Source: Marthasterias glacialis
Taxonomy: Eukaryota; Echinodermata; Asteroidea; Forcipulatida; Asteriidae
DNA: 64,000 bases
Assembly (NCBI GenBank): GCA_911728455.2
Contig: OU452231.1
Location: 6,602,963 to 6,666,962, forward strand
Reading direction: 5' to 3'
The position numbers and the translations under genes were made by a program. This document shows positions 49,333-62,140 of the stretch, piece by piece. How positions within the stretch are numbered: position 1 is the first letter of the stretch; the number at the start of each line of letters is the position of its first letter. The notes under the pieces are model-generated. The model saw only the letters and a program-made list of their open reading frames with translations, did no database searches and was not told the origin of the DNA.

Positions 49333-50778
49333 TCTCCTTCCTTCCCACCTCTTATAGAACCTTAGAAATACTGATAGCTCCTTCTCAGTTGTGATTAATA
49401 CTCAACAACCACAGGCAAATCTTTTCTGAGAGGGGAAAAAAAATGTTTTGCTTTGGTGCACCAAAGCAAAAAAATGGAAAAAGGAAGAGAGGGGACAAGC
49501 CGTCTTCTAAACTTGAGGGTGATTTGTCATTGAAGTTGCCAAGAGGGATAGCTTGAAATATGACGGCAATCAGAAGAACATCATTCTATAAGATAGAGAA
49601 CTGATAACACGTTGTCACTTTTAGCAAAACATTCAAAGCATCTGTCGCTCCTTTGTTGTTTTAAGCAGAGTTGCATGTGTACTAATTCTGATGGCTATTT
49701 GTTTTGTTGAGACGAATGCTGGTTTGTATGTTTTTTTTTTTTAACAGCAGCATCAACCAACAGCATTACTTACAGAAAACGGATTTACTGTGACTCAAAT
49801 CTGGGACTATTAAAAACACAATGACAAGACAGAACTCTGCAGAGTCGGTAACTCCCTGGTTGCCCAAACTGCATCAAAGATCACTTTTCCCCGACATAAT
49901 TCATCACCATTTCTCCAGCACAGCACTATAAGATCCGTCTCTCCAGGACAATCATCTCTGCAAACTAGTCACTTGTGGTAGAAGTACGGGTAGTTGTGTG
50001 TGTTAGGAGGGGGGGGGGGGCTCTGAAGGTTCATCCTGGAGGCAGAGCTCACCATCCAAACAGCTCCTCGTTATGATGTCACTGATTAGGATCCCACTAC
50101 TTAAGACTGACAATCATTGCACAAATGATGTATTTACTCGTCTGGATGCACATTTACACAATTCTCATTACGTTTGGGATCTTTTCGAGGTAATAAATCA
50201 CGTCTTAAAGACCACTTAATACTGCCCAAAACTCGGATATGACATTTATAATGTCACATGTGAATGATTATACTGCATAATACATATTTATATATGTATA
50301 TACACACACACAAGGTTATTCATAAATGGGCCCTAAGTGCAAATTCATGAGAGTGGTTCAATGTAATACATAAATAAAATATACTGTTTTCTTTTTCCCG
50401 ATTTGTTATTGTAAATAGGCCAAGAAACATTCCCGACAACTTGTTTTATCAAAATGTTTGATGGATCGTTATGCATTATACATTCTTGTAAGTATCCACA
50501 AATTAACAAATGTTCTTGTTTTCTTTATCGCCATTCCATCTTTTTCCAAAGGTAATTTGGACTTTGAACCGATTTAAAGCTATATTACTTTGTTAAGCTT
50601 TTCTAGTATTTACCTATGTGGCAGATTGTTTTTTTTTTAACCCATTAGCACATGCACATATCTCCAATGTAAGTCATTAACTAGACTGGGGGCAGGGAAA
50701 AGTCATACAATCATTTTGAAATGTGCTTGATGTTCCATGGAATAACTTTCAAGTAGTCCCAGTTTGTTTCTACTGACC

Positions 50779-50905
50779 CAATTCAGCTGACGACATCATC
50801 ACAATAATCTTGGTTGCGCCATTTTGGACGTCAATCTCACTGTGTGTTAAACAGTGTCGTGCGCATTTTAGGCGACAGCGCGTTTACCTGACCTACCGTC
50901 TGCAT
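50779..50905 (+). repeat. CTGACGTCATCATC-type dispersed repeat, partial copy
   Basis: GACCCAATTCAGCTGACG through TTTTAGGCGACAGCGCG matches 53289 onward and the complement of 11549-11721. It is not interrupted by the MITE. Confidence 0.7.
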
Positions 50906-51103
50906 ACACTACATTACCGAGGGAAATCATTGATGCCCATAAGCAAAGTTATGGATCAGCCCAGCCACCATTTGAGACAAAGATAACTATGCAAATACAG
51001 CTGTAATATAATACATGTAAGCCCCTCCCCCCCCAAAAAAAACCCAAAAGAACAGAGAGAGAGATCTTTTTTACACATACATCCAGTCAACCATTGAGAA
51101 TTT

Positions 51104-51225
51104 GGTTGTGTCCGAATTGATGGCTTCGGCTGTGGCTATGGCTAGATCGGTCTATTCTTTAACATTATGGCTGCTGCAAACACCAGCCATAGCCGTAGCC
51201 TAAGTCACTCAATTGGGACACGACC
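51104..51225. mobile_element. Hairpin MITE, GTGTCC(C/A)AATT family, copy 2
   Basis: 122 bp with arms of about 40 bp: GGTTGTGTCCGAATTGATGG left, TCACTCAATTGGGACACGAC right. GGCTATGGCT/AGCCATAGCC flank the loop. Confidence 0.85.
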
Positions 51226-53288
51226 TTAGTTTTGTCCCAAAATCCAAGTGATTTAATGTGTATACTTGCAACATTTCCCATCAACCCTAACCATCCCAAA
51301 CCTTCTTAAAGGACATGTGAAATGGAGTTTTCATTCATTGGCTTGGCTTGAATTTCATGGATTTTGTAGTGTCATACACCCCCCCCAAAAAAAAAAAAAA
51401 AAAACCACCCATTCTCAAGTAAAGTAAACCAGTCTTAAAACTCAAAGTCCCACACATGTTGGGAGTTGGGTTGCCATAGTCTTGTTTGAATTACCACAGC
51501 ATGACAGCTTTTTTTGTAAAAATAATGATGCACAAAAAGTCTTTTCTTCGCGTCCAACCTCAAGAGTGATCTTTGAACTTAAGAAGCCATTGACAAATTA
51601 GTTGATTAAACAGCATCTAGCTGGAATGCAATATTGGCTTCACAGCTTGCTGGTTTCTACATGACAAGCTTTGGTCTGCGGACACGTTTAATTCATATGA
51701 CCGATCAAGGAGACGTCTTCAATGGCGCCAAATTCATTCTGGTTTAGGGATTCATCTGGCTTGGCTATCAAATGCAGCATATATTACTGCGTACACTGGA
51801 AAGACCGAAGAAAAAAGAAAAAATACCTGCACAACACAATAGCTGTAATTATCCACCAATAACCCACAAGGTTTGGCTACTGTAATATACTGGCATTGCT
51901 CAAATCATCCTGACAAACTGAGTGTCCAGAAACGCTTCCATTTAAGAGAAAAATAAACACTTAAATATGAAAGAAGACCGACACACTTAAAAATGCAGCT
52001 AGTACAGAGACAATAGCGTCATATTAATTAACTCCAGTCCTCAACATCCACACAAAGTGTCTTCATAACATTTATAAATTCTTCATTGAAAGAGATTTCC
52101 AACTTCCACCACAATAGGTGTTACACAAAGACAGGCAAATAAGTGGCACGTCATGTGTCAGAGCAGACCTTTATGTACATGTCTGCATTTCAACTAGATT
52201 TGTGTGTGTGTGTTTTTTTCCCCAGTAATATAAAGGCTCGAGTTAACTTTAATAGCATGGTAATCTCTTAAAAGAACTTAAAATTCTTCCAGCATGTCAT
52301 CGTGATGTTACGGACTGTTGTATCTGCCCTTTAAGGAACAAGTGCTTTCCCATATGTATCTTAGATCATGATACACCTATACATCAAGAGCAACTCTACA
52401 CAATCCTAGAATAGAACAGTCATGTAGCAACAGCTCAGAATATAGTGACAGATGGGGAATGGAAACCCAGCCACCGATTACCCTGGTCCGAGACCATTCC
52501 CGTTTCAGTGTGAGTTTCACCCGGCAAGTCTGTGGGTTTCCCTTCGCCAGATAACCCCGGCGGTGTCAGTGACAGCTTCTAATGATCTCCGCCACACACA
52601 ATTACGATCTTCTTTCACAGAGCTTCGCCGCAGCGGTGGGGGGGGGGGGATTCTTATTTATTGAGCAGGGAAACTGATGTGGCACTAAAAGAAGGATGTA
52701 TGGTGGATGTACGCGGGGAGGATTTGGGTGACATTTATGTTGTTGTACATAACACATCTTTGTTTTTTTATGTACATGTGTAGGTTTGACACGGTATCTT
52801 TTTTCCAAGAACCTTCAACCGAGATGCAGTACTTTGTTTGGACAACAAAAAAGGTGAAAGGCTAGAAGTTTGAATATAAAAAAAAAGAAAAGATACAAGT
52901 TTTCTTTAAAGGAACATTGAATTACAAAACACTGCCTTGATGTGGCTTCATCTGGAGATGCTGAAGTACATTTACCTCCGCGAATAAATTATAAACCAAG
53001 GAGAGACTTCTGATGCATCCGGGTGGCAGCAGACTTACTGGGTAAATCCATTGTTCTCGGAAATATGCACAGGGTTAAAAACTACAAAAACAATTGGGGG
53101 GGGGAAACGGGTTAAGTATGTCTGCTGCCACCTAGCATTCTCTAAGGTCTCCCGTAGCATGCGGCCATTTCTTCATATCCTTTTAGGTTTTACACATCCT
53201 GATCTTAAAATGTATTGTAATAAACACAGTGAGCAAAAAGACAAGATGATTCCAACATCAGACTAAGGGCCGTGATTAGACTCCTCTA

Positions 53289-53490
53289 TACGGACCCAAT
53301 TCACCTGACGTCATCATCACAATCATCTTGGTTGCGCCACTTTGGAAGTCAAAGTCACTGTGTGTTTAATACAGTTTGGTGCCCATCTGAGGTGACGCGG
53401 CGTTTACACGTGTACCTATTGACTTCAAAAATGGTGAGCGTGGCACAGCCGTCGTCGCATGTGACGTGCGTGCAAGGGGTCAATACATTC
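53289..53490 (+). repeat. CTGACGTCATCATC-type dispersed repeat, long copy
   Basis: GACCCAATTCACCTGACGTC through GTGACGTGCGTGCAAGG. An empty-site relative of the occupied copy at 11549-11721. Confidence 0.75.
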
Positions 53491-53705
53491 AATACATTTC
53501 ACTCTCCTATGACGTTTGTTTCTTATGATGCGGGAAGGAAATATCTACTTGTAATTTGACCAGCCAGTGTCTCTACCGACGTTTCTTCAACTTGTACTTC
53601 AGTGTCTACATTTTTACTTAATGATAGGATGAAAGTGTACACTGTTTATATTTTGTCATGTCAGTGCAAAACAGTTGCATCTCCTAAAATAGCATTTACG
53701 TTTCT

Positions 53706-54142
53706 AAAATAATAATAATAATAATAATAATAATGGGTTCTTAAACAGCACTTTATCACACCCCTAGGGTTATATATGTTGTTTTACAACAGAATAAGCA
53801 GAATATTAGTTGTAGTTTTTTTTTTATATAAGCAGAGCTATGTAATTGTGAGACCCATTCATATAGCACCTTGTAATGGTTTACAAGGTGCTGCTGCGCA
53901 ATCTGCTGCCAACATTGCCAGAGAAACCGGAGCAAGCCCCTTCTCTTAACGAGAAGTGTAACTGGGTTCTTTTATGTGCATTACACAGTATATATGACCG
54001 ACGGTTTTACATCCCATCCGAAGAAGGAAGCAATAATGGTTAAGTATCTTGCTTGAGGACATAAGTGTCAAGACCGGGACTCGAACCCACACCCTGCTGA
54101 TCAGAAACACCACAGCTTGAGTCCGGTGGTCGTAACACGCCA
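53706..54142 (-). mobile_element. tRNA-derived SINE, CTGATCAGCAGGGTGTGGG family, with ATT tail
   Basis: On the minus strand the head (B-box GGGTTCGAGTCCCGG, plus 54074-54088) is followed by AAGCAAGATACTTAACCATT, AAAAGAACCCAGTTAC and CAAGGTGCTATATGAATGGG, then an ATT tail (53707-53733). Same family as 41435-41772. The body also carries an AAGC-rich insert near 53780-53850. Confidence 0.85.
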
Positions 54143-54308
54143 CGTTCACTCTTTATAAAACCAACAAACAGTAGACTGCAGGAAATGTTCAGTTGTGGAG
54201 TTACTGACCAAGTCTTAAAATTACTGGACTCTGTCTGGCCAGTGGTAGAGCCCTACTAGTTCCCCCCTCCCCCCCCCCTGGTTTGATGAGATATGTACAT
54301 GTACTTAC

Positions 54309-54360
54309 CACTTGTGTCACGCTTAGCGCTTGGTGTGGTAGCCCAGTTCACTTTGATGTC
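54309..54360 (-). CDS. TIA1: TIA-1/TIAR-like RNA-binding protein, exon with end of RRM1
   Basis: This small 52-nt exon encodes DIKVNWATTPSAKRDTS plus one base. KVNWATTPS is the last strand of RRM1 and the start of the RRM1-RRM2 linker in TIA-1 and TIAR (human KVNWATTPSSQKKDTS). The acceptor has a long pyrimidine tract ending TTTCTTTCTGTAG and the donor is GTAAGT. The following intron is 28.1 kb long, or is interrupted by the candidate cassette exon at 43236-43307. I could not find the preceding RRM1 exons (YVGNL or DPYCFVEF type) between 54361 and 64000, so they are probably outside the window. Confidence 0.93.
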
Positions 54361-54481
54361 CTACAGAAAGAAAACACAAAAACAAAGAGATCCTCAATAC
54401 ATCAATAAAACAAATAACGAGTGAAACCTCAACAAGTTGCAGTTACCTAAAATATGTACATTTTAATTTGTATAAACATTG

Positions 54482-54594
54482 TTAATGGCCTCATGTTTCG
54501 ACCCTAGCAAAGTCTTGCTCAAAGACTAAAATGAGAAAGCATTTCTTTAGCCTTTGAGAAAGACTCTGCTAGGGTCGAAACGTGAGGCTAATAA
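54482..54594. repeat. Hairpin of two ~49-bp arms upstream of an exon
   Basis: Left TCATGTTTCGACCCTAGCAA and right TGCTAGGGTCGAAACGTGAG pair with about seven mismatches across a 15-nt loop. It lies 121 nt upstream of the acceptor of the exon at 54309-54360. Confidence 0.85.
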
Positions 54595-55929
54595 CAATTG
54601 TATGCATTTATACAACAGGTCCTTTTGGTTGGTAAGCAGTTTGCAACAGCTAATTTTATTTATTCATTTTGGTTTGTACATTATCTAGGCAGCAGCGTTC
54701 TCCCTTAACAGTGGTCTGCCGGCCAAAACACCTGAGGACCAGTCGAAATTCTCTCCATCCAAGTGGTCCCACTGGCTAGTACAGTGTTAAAATGCATCCA
54801 TATTTAATATGAAATACGGACTAGTGAATCCACAAGCAAACTGGTCCTGCTAATTAGTCAATGGAAAAAAAAAAGAAAAAAAAAAGACAAACCATGTGAG
54901 CATCTTGCTTAAAAAAAACAAAAAAAAACAAAAAACAAAAAAAAATCTTTTGTTCTATTAAGTTTATAGCAAGACGGTTTCACACACAAAAATAACTAAT
55001 TTACGTCGTTAAACTAAGGCTAATAATATGATACAAATTTAAGATTTGAGTTAAAAAACAAATTATAAAAAACAAAACAACAACAACAAACAACTAAACA
55101 ACAATCAATTTCTCGTCTAGGCTTTTTTTGAAAAAAGGAAGAAGGAATTAAAATCGAAGATGATTGATTTGTGTCTTCCGTGGAACTTCATTAAATTTGA
55201 TGTTTTCTGATGTGAATTGTTTATATTTTATACATTCATAAAAACAAAAATATGTATATTTATTTTGAGTGGGCCATGAAAAAGAAGTGGGCAGGACCGA
55301 GAAACTGGTTTATTGATTTCTTTGGCCTCACAGGTACTCTTTAGGGCAACAGCAGACCAGTCAAGAACTGTGCACTTGAAAGAAAAAAAAAGTGTTATCA
55401 GCTTTTATGGAAAACTTGTGACACAAAACCCTTGCTAAAAGCACTCACTGTATAGGCTTGATATTAAAAAAAATGACTTGTGACAAAAAAATTCCACTGT
55501 TTTTGCCGTGGGGTTGAATACACTATGGAATCATGTACCTACATGCATTAAGAATTTAATACAAAAGCAAATATTATACCAGTAGGGGAGGGGGTAGACA
55601 GAGGGAAAAACATACTTTTAAGTGAAGCATGTGGCTCTGAACCCATAGCATGACAACGCATGGATACCCATAAATTAGTCGCAGACTATGTATGCAGTGA
55701 AACGTGTTGGTACATGTTGGGTATTTGCACAGGGCTGAATTGAGCGGCCGATATGGATGTTGACAAATGGACTAGTTTGGATGAATTGAGATCAAATCAT
55801 CTTCAAGCAGTGTCAGTCTGGAAGTCAAAGTGAAGTAGCGATCGTTTTGATCATTGTTTGACTATGCAACCCTTGGATTTACAAGTACATAATGATGTAA
55901 CAATTGTATTGGGGGTAACAAATATATGA

Positions 55930-56130
55930 TTTAGATTTTACCCTTACACTGTTATGTGTGATAAGCACTGTATACTCAGTACTGTCCAAGCCCTGCAGAA
56001 AAAAACATCCACAGGCTCCTCGGGTGGGATTCGAACCCACGACCCACATTCTAGAGCAATTATCTTAAACCACAGAGCATGCCTCGTTCTGTCAAGAGGC
56101 CAGTTCGAATCCTGTAAGTAGCAGCGGGTA
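55930..56130 (-). mobile_element. tRNA-B-box composite repeat
   Basis: Contains AAGCACTGTATACTCAGTAC, ATCCACAGGC, the B-box GTGGGTTCGAATCCCACCCG (minus strand) and, on the plus strand, AGGCCAGTTCGAATCCTGTA. A further 3' fragment (GTGTGATAAGCACTGTAGAT) lies at about 56200-56240. Confidence 0.65.
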
Positions 56131-56942
56131 CTAAAAACAAACTGATTGATGCAATAAATGCATCGGGGATATAGAATATACTTTTTGGTTTGAACATTGA
56201 TTGTGTGATAAGCACTGTAGATGCTGTCCGAGTTTTGCAGGGGGGAAAAAGTACACAATACCAGTGTACTTTTTCATTTTCCTCTTTTAAAATACATGAT
56301 ATTAATAGCACAAAATTATTCAGAGCTGTACAAGTCGATTCAGCTGGTATGCATGATTATGATGGGTAGATTATTCCCACGTTTTTCCAAAAACCAATTG
56401 TGCAGTATTAAAAAAGAATATCAAATGAGAATGCACGATTCCTAAAAACTATTGAAATATATGATTTATTGTTTCAAATTTATTTCTTTCCACATGCAAA
56501 TATATGGACTGGCAACTGATGGTCGAGTCGTTAGAACATCTGCCGTTCGTGGAGATGCAATATTCATTTTACACTGCAGTACAAACAAATTAACGACATG
56601 TATGTTTTATTCCAAGCCTAGAAATATGGGAAGGTCGTGGAGGCAATAACTTCTGTTGCCCTGGTCTTGGCTTAGGTGCCCCTTCAAAATACAGGCATGC
56701 AACTTGGACTTGGACAAAGCAACTTGGACAAAAAAAGAGGAATTTTTCCAATCTTTACAAGACTTTGTACAGCGTTTTTTAATTTCCAATGACATAATGT
56801 GTTGGGTTAAAAACGAGGAGATCAGCTGACCCGAGGAAAAGTTGCATGCCTGAAAATATTCTCACAGACTTTACAATTTTCCAATGAAGTGCCCTATTGC
56901 AAAATGAAAATGGCCTTGCCCCCCCTTAAAAGAATCAATTCC

Positions 56943-57074
56943 AGGGACTGATTTCACAAAGAGCAAAGGATCTTAAAATACTATCAAGTGTGGTGTCACA
57001 ATACAAATCACTTTGGGGATATTGACAACCCATCTAAAAAGATGAATCTTAGTGCTTTGTGAAATTGAGTTCAG
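56943..57074. repeat. Small hairpin-type element, TGATTTCACAAAG ends
   Basis: GGGACTGATTTCACAAAGAG left and CTTTGTGAAATTGAGTTCAG right are imperfect inverted ends about 130 bp apart. Confidence 0.5.
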
Positions 57075-57300
57075 GCCTGTTATTCCCATCTCTCCTTAAC
57101 AATATATTTAGTAAGTACATTTGGCATTATATGACGAGCCTTCAAGGTAAGGCTGTAGACATCTTGCAGGAAAAATAAATCCTCCAGTCCCCTAGTGTTA
57201 AACAACCACACCGTACAAAACAACCTTGTGAAAGTTTCTTTTCATCACAACCGGTGTTCCTGTTTTTGTGAAAACCCTGAAAAACTGTTAATGTTCAGAT

Positions 57301-57316
57301 GGGGGGGGGGGGGGGG
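57301..57316 (+). repeat. Poly(G) run of 16
   Basis: Uninterrupted G. Confidence 0.9.
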
Positions 57317-57335
57317 TGCACTGAGTCATAGCTGT

Positions 57336-57456
57336 CTTATTTCAGTTGCGGCAATCGAAATAAGCAATGGTGGGATCTTCATGGAGGATTAGTATGAACT
57401 CTTGGGGTTTACCACATTCATAATGAGCTTATTTCGATTGCAACAACGGAAATAAC
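57336..57456. mobile_element. Small hairpin element with self-complementary arms
   Basis: Left arm CTTATTTCAGTTGCGGCAAT plus CGAAATAAGC and right arm GCTTATTTCGATTGCAACAA plus CGGAAATAAC are inverted. Each arm also contains its own CTTATTTC/GAAATAAG type palindrome. Confidence 0.75.
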
Positions 57457-58340
57457 AATGATGATTTGGGGAGTTTTCAACTTTAACTTGCTAAGCTTTA
57501 ACAGTATTTCAGATGGACATTATTTTATGAGGCATTGGCATAGAAATTTACAATCAATGACCTTTCAGAAATTGAAACCACCCGATGATTAATTATCTTC
57601 TTCTTTGTCTTCATTCTCGTTCCATTCTGAAATGGCAACAAAATATGTTCCAAGATATATGTACATAATTTAAGGGCATTATCATAACAATCAAGGATTG
57701 ATTTAAAAGTACACAAAGGCGATAAACGTCACCACAGAATTTTAATGTCCATATGAAGAAGTCAAGCATGACCAAATGGCAGTATTTTTGTGCTGGTGGG
57801 TATGATAGTTTGGTCTGTTTTTTTCCCACACTGCAACTGCAGCCTATGAAAAAAAAATAATAATAATAATAAAAAGAAATGCCAGTTACATTTGAAGTTA
57901 ATGCAGACAGAATATACCAGCATACTCGTGCACCCATAGAGTGGAGAACAACTCAATTTACTTTTTTTCATAATGAACATTTATTTGATAATTACCTTGC
58001 CATGGGTGGACAGGGGTTGGACAACCTACATTAGTGCAACGTGGCATATTCCATATCATTTACAACAGGTTGTATCCCATCCAGGGTAGATGTAAACGAA
58101 GACTGAATTAAAATCAACCCTCCTGTGCCTCCTCCCCCCCCCCCCTACCTTGTGGTAACAGCTGTTCCAATGTACAGTCGTTCCCAAATGCTGGTATTTT
58201 CCTTTCGAAATGTATTGCCTTTATCAAAAGGCGCAGCCAATAATGCCTAAATTGACTAGCTGATATTTCCACAAGAAGCCACAATATGGTCAGGCCGTGG
58301 CTGTTAAATTTGTTGCCAAAGGGCTTGGAAGCAGTTGCTT

Positions 58341-58364
58341 TCTCTCTCTCTCTCTCTCTCTCTC
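58341..58364 (+). repeat. TC microsatellite
   Basis: About 12 TC units, followed directly by AAGAGAGAGG, so it can fold back. Confidence 0.9.
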
Positions 58365-59804
58365 AAGAGAGAGGTATAGGGAGCCCCTTCCTACGAGAGC
58401 TACCACAAAGAGCTTTTCCATGTAGACGGAAAGTGAAAACATTGCCTGCAATTTACTTTAAACAAAGGATATCCAACACAGGCCAACTCTTTATTTATTT
58501 TTGATTTTTGATTTTTTTCACCCCTCTTTTTTTTTCTTTTCTTCTTCTTCTCCTCTTCTTCCCCCTTCTTCCTTCTGCGCTTCCCCAAGTCCCTCGGGGA
58601 AGTCTGTGAACAGACTGAATCACCAACCCCTGTTCGGCCCTGCAACGCAACAGCGCTCAGAGGGTCTTAGTGGACCCTCATCAAATTTCAAAGCGTTCAT
58701 CGCAAGCTGCGTTAAGGGGAAGCGGCACCGTGTCTGATGTTCAAGCCCTAGGAGGCACAGGGGAGTCAGTTCAAGAGCTCAATGGACTTCCAAAGAGCTC
58801 GTAAATATTGCTGCACGGTATCGTCTTTGTTTGGGATAGGAAGGCCGAGCGATGCGAGTACCATATTTACGCACGCTCAAACATCTTTCGGCAGTGTGCC
58901 TTGACGAGCTATTAAAGTGTGAGATGTTGAATCAAAGAAATAAATAATTGTGCTGCATCGGCACAATATAATTGATTCTCCCCCAAACATTCAGGGTAAT
59001 TCAATAGTCGTCGAGGTATCTGTGTTCAAAAACAATTTACAGATGATAAAGGATTGTGTTTCTAAGATATTCCAAACATATTACTTGGGTTTCAGACTGA
59101 TGAAGTTTATACAATGAATCAATCCCATTAGAATCATCCGGACAGGTTAATTTATTATTCTTCAGAATTAGTGCCTAGCCTCCACCCCCTGCCCCTCTCT
59201 CCTCCTGATCAAACCTACATATAGTGGATTTGTCCAGCTTTGTGGTAGTCTGTGACCTTGTCTGGGCTCTGCATTACCCTAAACTTGTTTTTCTGGTCGT
59301 GTGTGTCGGGCTGACAGCCAGGCAATTTCAATTCCCCCCCCCCTGCTCTCTCCCTCTTTCTCTCTCTCCGCCATTCACAATCCTTAAACAGATAATGACA
59401 ATGTGTGGACCTTGGGCTCTGAAGGATTTGACAATGAACCAAACGCAATGACGACAAGATGCCCTGTGTGTAATGTTGAATGCAAACGCCATTCCCACAG
59501 CACTCCAAATACGACCCTTATTTGATCAACAAGCAGAGGAGACCAATTTGTACACACAACATTGCTCCATGGCATGTAACATCAACTGGATGTCTCTCCC
59601 CCAATGCAACAAACACATCAAGGGTCCAACAAGCAACTAGATCCAGGCTAGTGCATAAACGGATGAACTTTAATAAATCTGATCAACATGATAACCCAGC
59701 AAGCTCAGTCCTGGATACAAAAAACAAGTAGAATTCAAACACACACAATCAGTTTTTGCAGTTAATCGACACTGGCTCACAGAACTGGCCGGTTGCAATG
59801 AAAC

Positions 59805-60212
59805 ATTGAAGGAGGGTGTACCTTTGGCAGTTACTCCACAAATTAATGACGATAAAAGCTTACTTGGTAAGAAGCACTGGAGAGCTGTTGATAGTATAAG
59901 ACACCGTGAGAAATGATTCCCTTTGAGGTAATGTGGTTTCAGAGAAAGAGATACTTTTCTGTACCAAAGTTTGAATCTGAGAAATAAATTCATGCATGAA
60001 TTGTTTCTCATGTAACAAAAAACATGCAGTTTCAGCATTTTCTGATCCTTCTGTTTGAAAATAAACCGCTCCAGATTTTCACCGATAACATCTCAAAAAC
60101 GCTATCATCTTTTGAAACAAAAATGTCACAGGTTAGTTTTACGGTTTATATCTACGATTATATAGGATCGCAAACAAACGTTTTATTCCAAATACCAAAG
60201 GTATCCACTGCC
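59805..60212. mobile_element. Probable MITE with ACCTTTGGCAGT / CAAAGGTATCCACTGCC ends
   Basis: The left region GTGTACCTTTGGCAGT and right region CCAAAGGTATCCACTGCCTT look like diverged inverted ends around 400 bp of non-coding sequence with ATAAGACACCGTGAGAAATG. The limits are uncertain. Confidence 0.45.
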
Positions 60213-60439
60213 TTTAACAAATCCCCAAACAAAATGACGCATTTCAAAATGGCACTCAAAATGTAGACCTCGTTTCACCTTGAACAATCCAAACAAAAAA
60301 TGTATCAACATTCTTTATGATGATTCAAAAAGGGCTCAATCACTAAAATATGAGGACAAGTGAAAAAAAAACCTTAAAAAAACTGATAGTACTAGTTCTG
60401 CTCGTTACTAGGAAATGCAAGTTCATTTTGACCCTTTTT

Positions 60440-60670
60440 GTGTGTCTCCGGCCATCTTCTATACAACTGTTTACCGGTAAGCGAATTTGCGTGCTTACTT
60501 TAGCATAAAGGTATTTTTGTCAACAATAAAGAAAATTTGAAAGTGTGTTTTGTTTTCACAATGGATTCGCTTTGTTGTTGAGTCACTTATCTGCTTACAA
60601 GAACGTTTTGAGAGTCAGGGTGCCTTTTGCTTTGCTTTTAAAAGTACAATGCCTTTCAGTCCACGGCTTT
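60440..60670 (-). repeat. Dispersed repeat with TTCTTGTAAGCAGAT motif, inverted copy
   Basis: On the minus strand it carries AAAGCAAAGCAAAAGGCA then TTCTTGTAAGCAGATAAGTG, as in 16130-16345. Confidence 0.5.
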
Positions 60671-60773
60671 TTAGTGTTTTCGTGTAGTTTCAATTAGACA
60701 TTTTTTTATCTGTGTAAAGTTGAATGCCTTCCACCCTCGGTTGCTTGTTTCAAATAAAATAAACCATAAATAT

Positions 60774-60774
60774 A

Positions 60775-60812
<38 letters not shown>
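60774..60812 (+). repeat. AAT microsatellite
   Basis: About 12 ATA/AAT units, next to the inverted TTTAAAGG MITE. Confidence 0.9.
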
Positions 60813-60817
60813 TAATA

Positions 60818-61127
60818 CAGGATTGTCATTCATCCAAAACGTTTTTTAGTTGTATCAGTCTGAAAGCTTACTGATTATGAAGTTCATACCAGAACCAATC
60901 TTCCATAGAATTATTTCTGTCTGAAATACCGGCAAAGTCAAGTCAACAGAATTTGAAGACTCTGCTTTTAACTTCAGTTGTAACAGTAAAAATTAAAAAC
61001 AATGTGTTTAAATGCTGAATAGTGTGCACGGATATTTCACTATTTTCTCTTGACTCGGACGATGGATTGAGCCCAAATTTTTCACATCTGTACTATCAGC
61101 TTAATCAATCCTTTATTTTACCTTTAA
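60818..61127 (-). mobile_element. TTTAAAGG-ended MITE, inverted copy 3
   Basis: Contains AGCTTACTGATTATGAAGTT, the complement of GTGCACACT and CTATTTTCTC motifs, and ends TTTACCTTTAA. Same family as 6079 and 46519. Confidence 0.75.
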
Positions 61128-62058
61128 GCTGTAGTTATAAGAAGAAGAAAAAAACTACTCGAAAGACATGCATTGTAATCAGAAAACATCTGCTGTACAG
61201 GCTTCATGAAATAGGCCCCTTTAACCTAAATGCACTTGCAGATGTGTACAACATATTATTCTTACTCATCGTAAAAATGAAACATGACTTCTTGGAAAAA
61301 ATGAATTCACTGAAGAATACCGAAGTCTAAACTAAAGCAAAACTAACAGCTAAATGCAACACAAACATTGCCCTCTGGAAAACAACTACAAATTGAAGAT
61401 CAAAATATGAAGTAAAAAAATTGTTTTGCATCCAAAGACTGTAAGCAAGAAGGCATCCACTCTCCTTAAGAGAAAACATCTTCTCCGATCAAATTTTAGA
61501 CTCGGCAAAATCGTACATGTGTGTGTATCCACCTGTAAGAAATTCCCCACTGCCAAACTGTCTCCTAATCCATAGACCATACACTAGAGTGTCCAAACAT
61601 TAAAGCATTTAGCAATGCTTACATTTTTCCCCCCTTCTTTCCCCACAATAATTATTTTCTCAGCAAGATATCGACTCTTTGTTTTGATTGTCACTTTTGA
61701 AGGACCATTTCTTGTAATATTGCCTACAAGACCTACTTGGGGGGGGGGGGGTGGTGGGAATGCCACGACCAGTTTTGATTTAGCTCAGTGGCGTTTCTAG
61801 CTACCCTGGTACTGATAACCAAGTACTGGATATTATTGCAAAAACACTGATTGTTGGAATCTTTGTAATGAGTGACGTTGTTTCACCAAGGCTGTCCTTC
61901 AGTGCTGTTCTCTCCGCTCCAGAGATAAATGTTCCCGTCAAAGACAGCACGAGGAGATGGGGGGAGGAAGAGCGCATCTACATCTAGCAATCCCCTAAGT
62001 CTCCTATTGTAACCACACAGAGTTATTGACAAACAATTCTGGTTGCAATCTAGTATTA

Positions 62059-62080
62059 CTTTTTTTTTTTTTTTTTTTTT
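62059..62080 (+). repeat. T homopolymer
   Basis: About 22 consecutive T. Confidence 0.9.
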
Positions 62081-62140
62081 GCCTCATTTCAACATGATTC
62101 AAGACTCATTATTACTGTACGGCAGGTAGGTGATTGGATT

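Larger units (their letters stand above)
26197..54308 (-). other. 28.1-kb intron between RRM1 and RRM2 of the TIA-like gene
   Basis: The largest intron in the window. It contains the candidate cassette exon (43236-43307), the 44-bp minisatellite, several fold-back MITEs, two long tRNA-derived SINEs and part of the MITE families. I recognise nothing in 26850-28200, 29150-31100, 38200-40120, 42890-43230, 45630-46270, 48240-50770 or 51230-53280 beyond low-complexity tracts. A GC-richer block at 42600-42890 carries a YY1-like motif (AAGATGGCCGCC). Confidence 0.85.

Noticed and set aside
58400..58737. Lys/Glu-rich and Ser/Phe-rich open frames on opposite strands
   Set aside because: Both are produced by a CT/GA-rich low-complexity tract.
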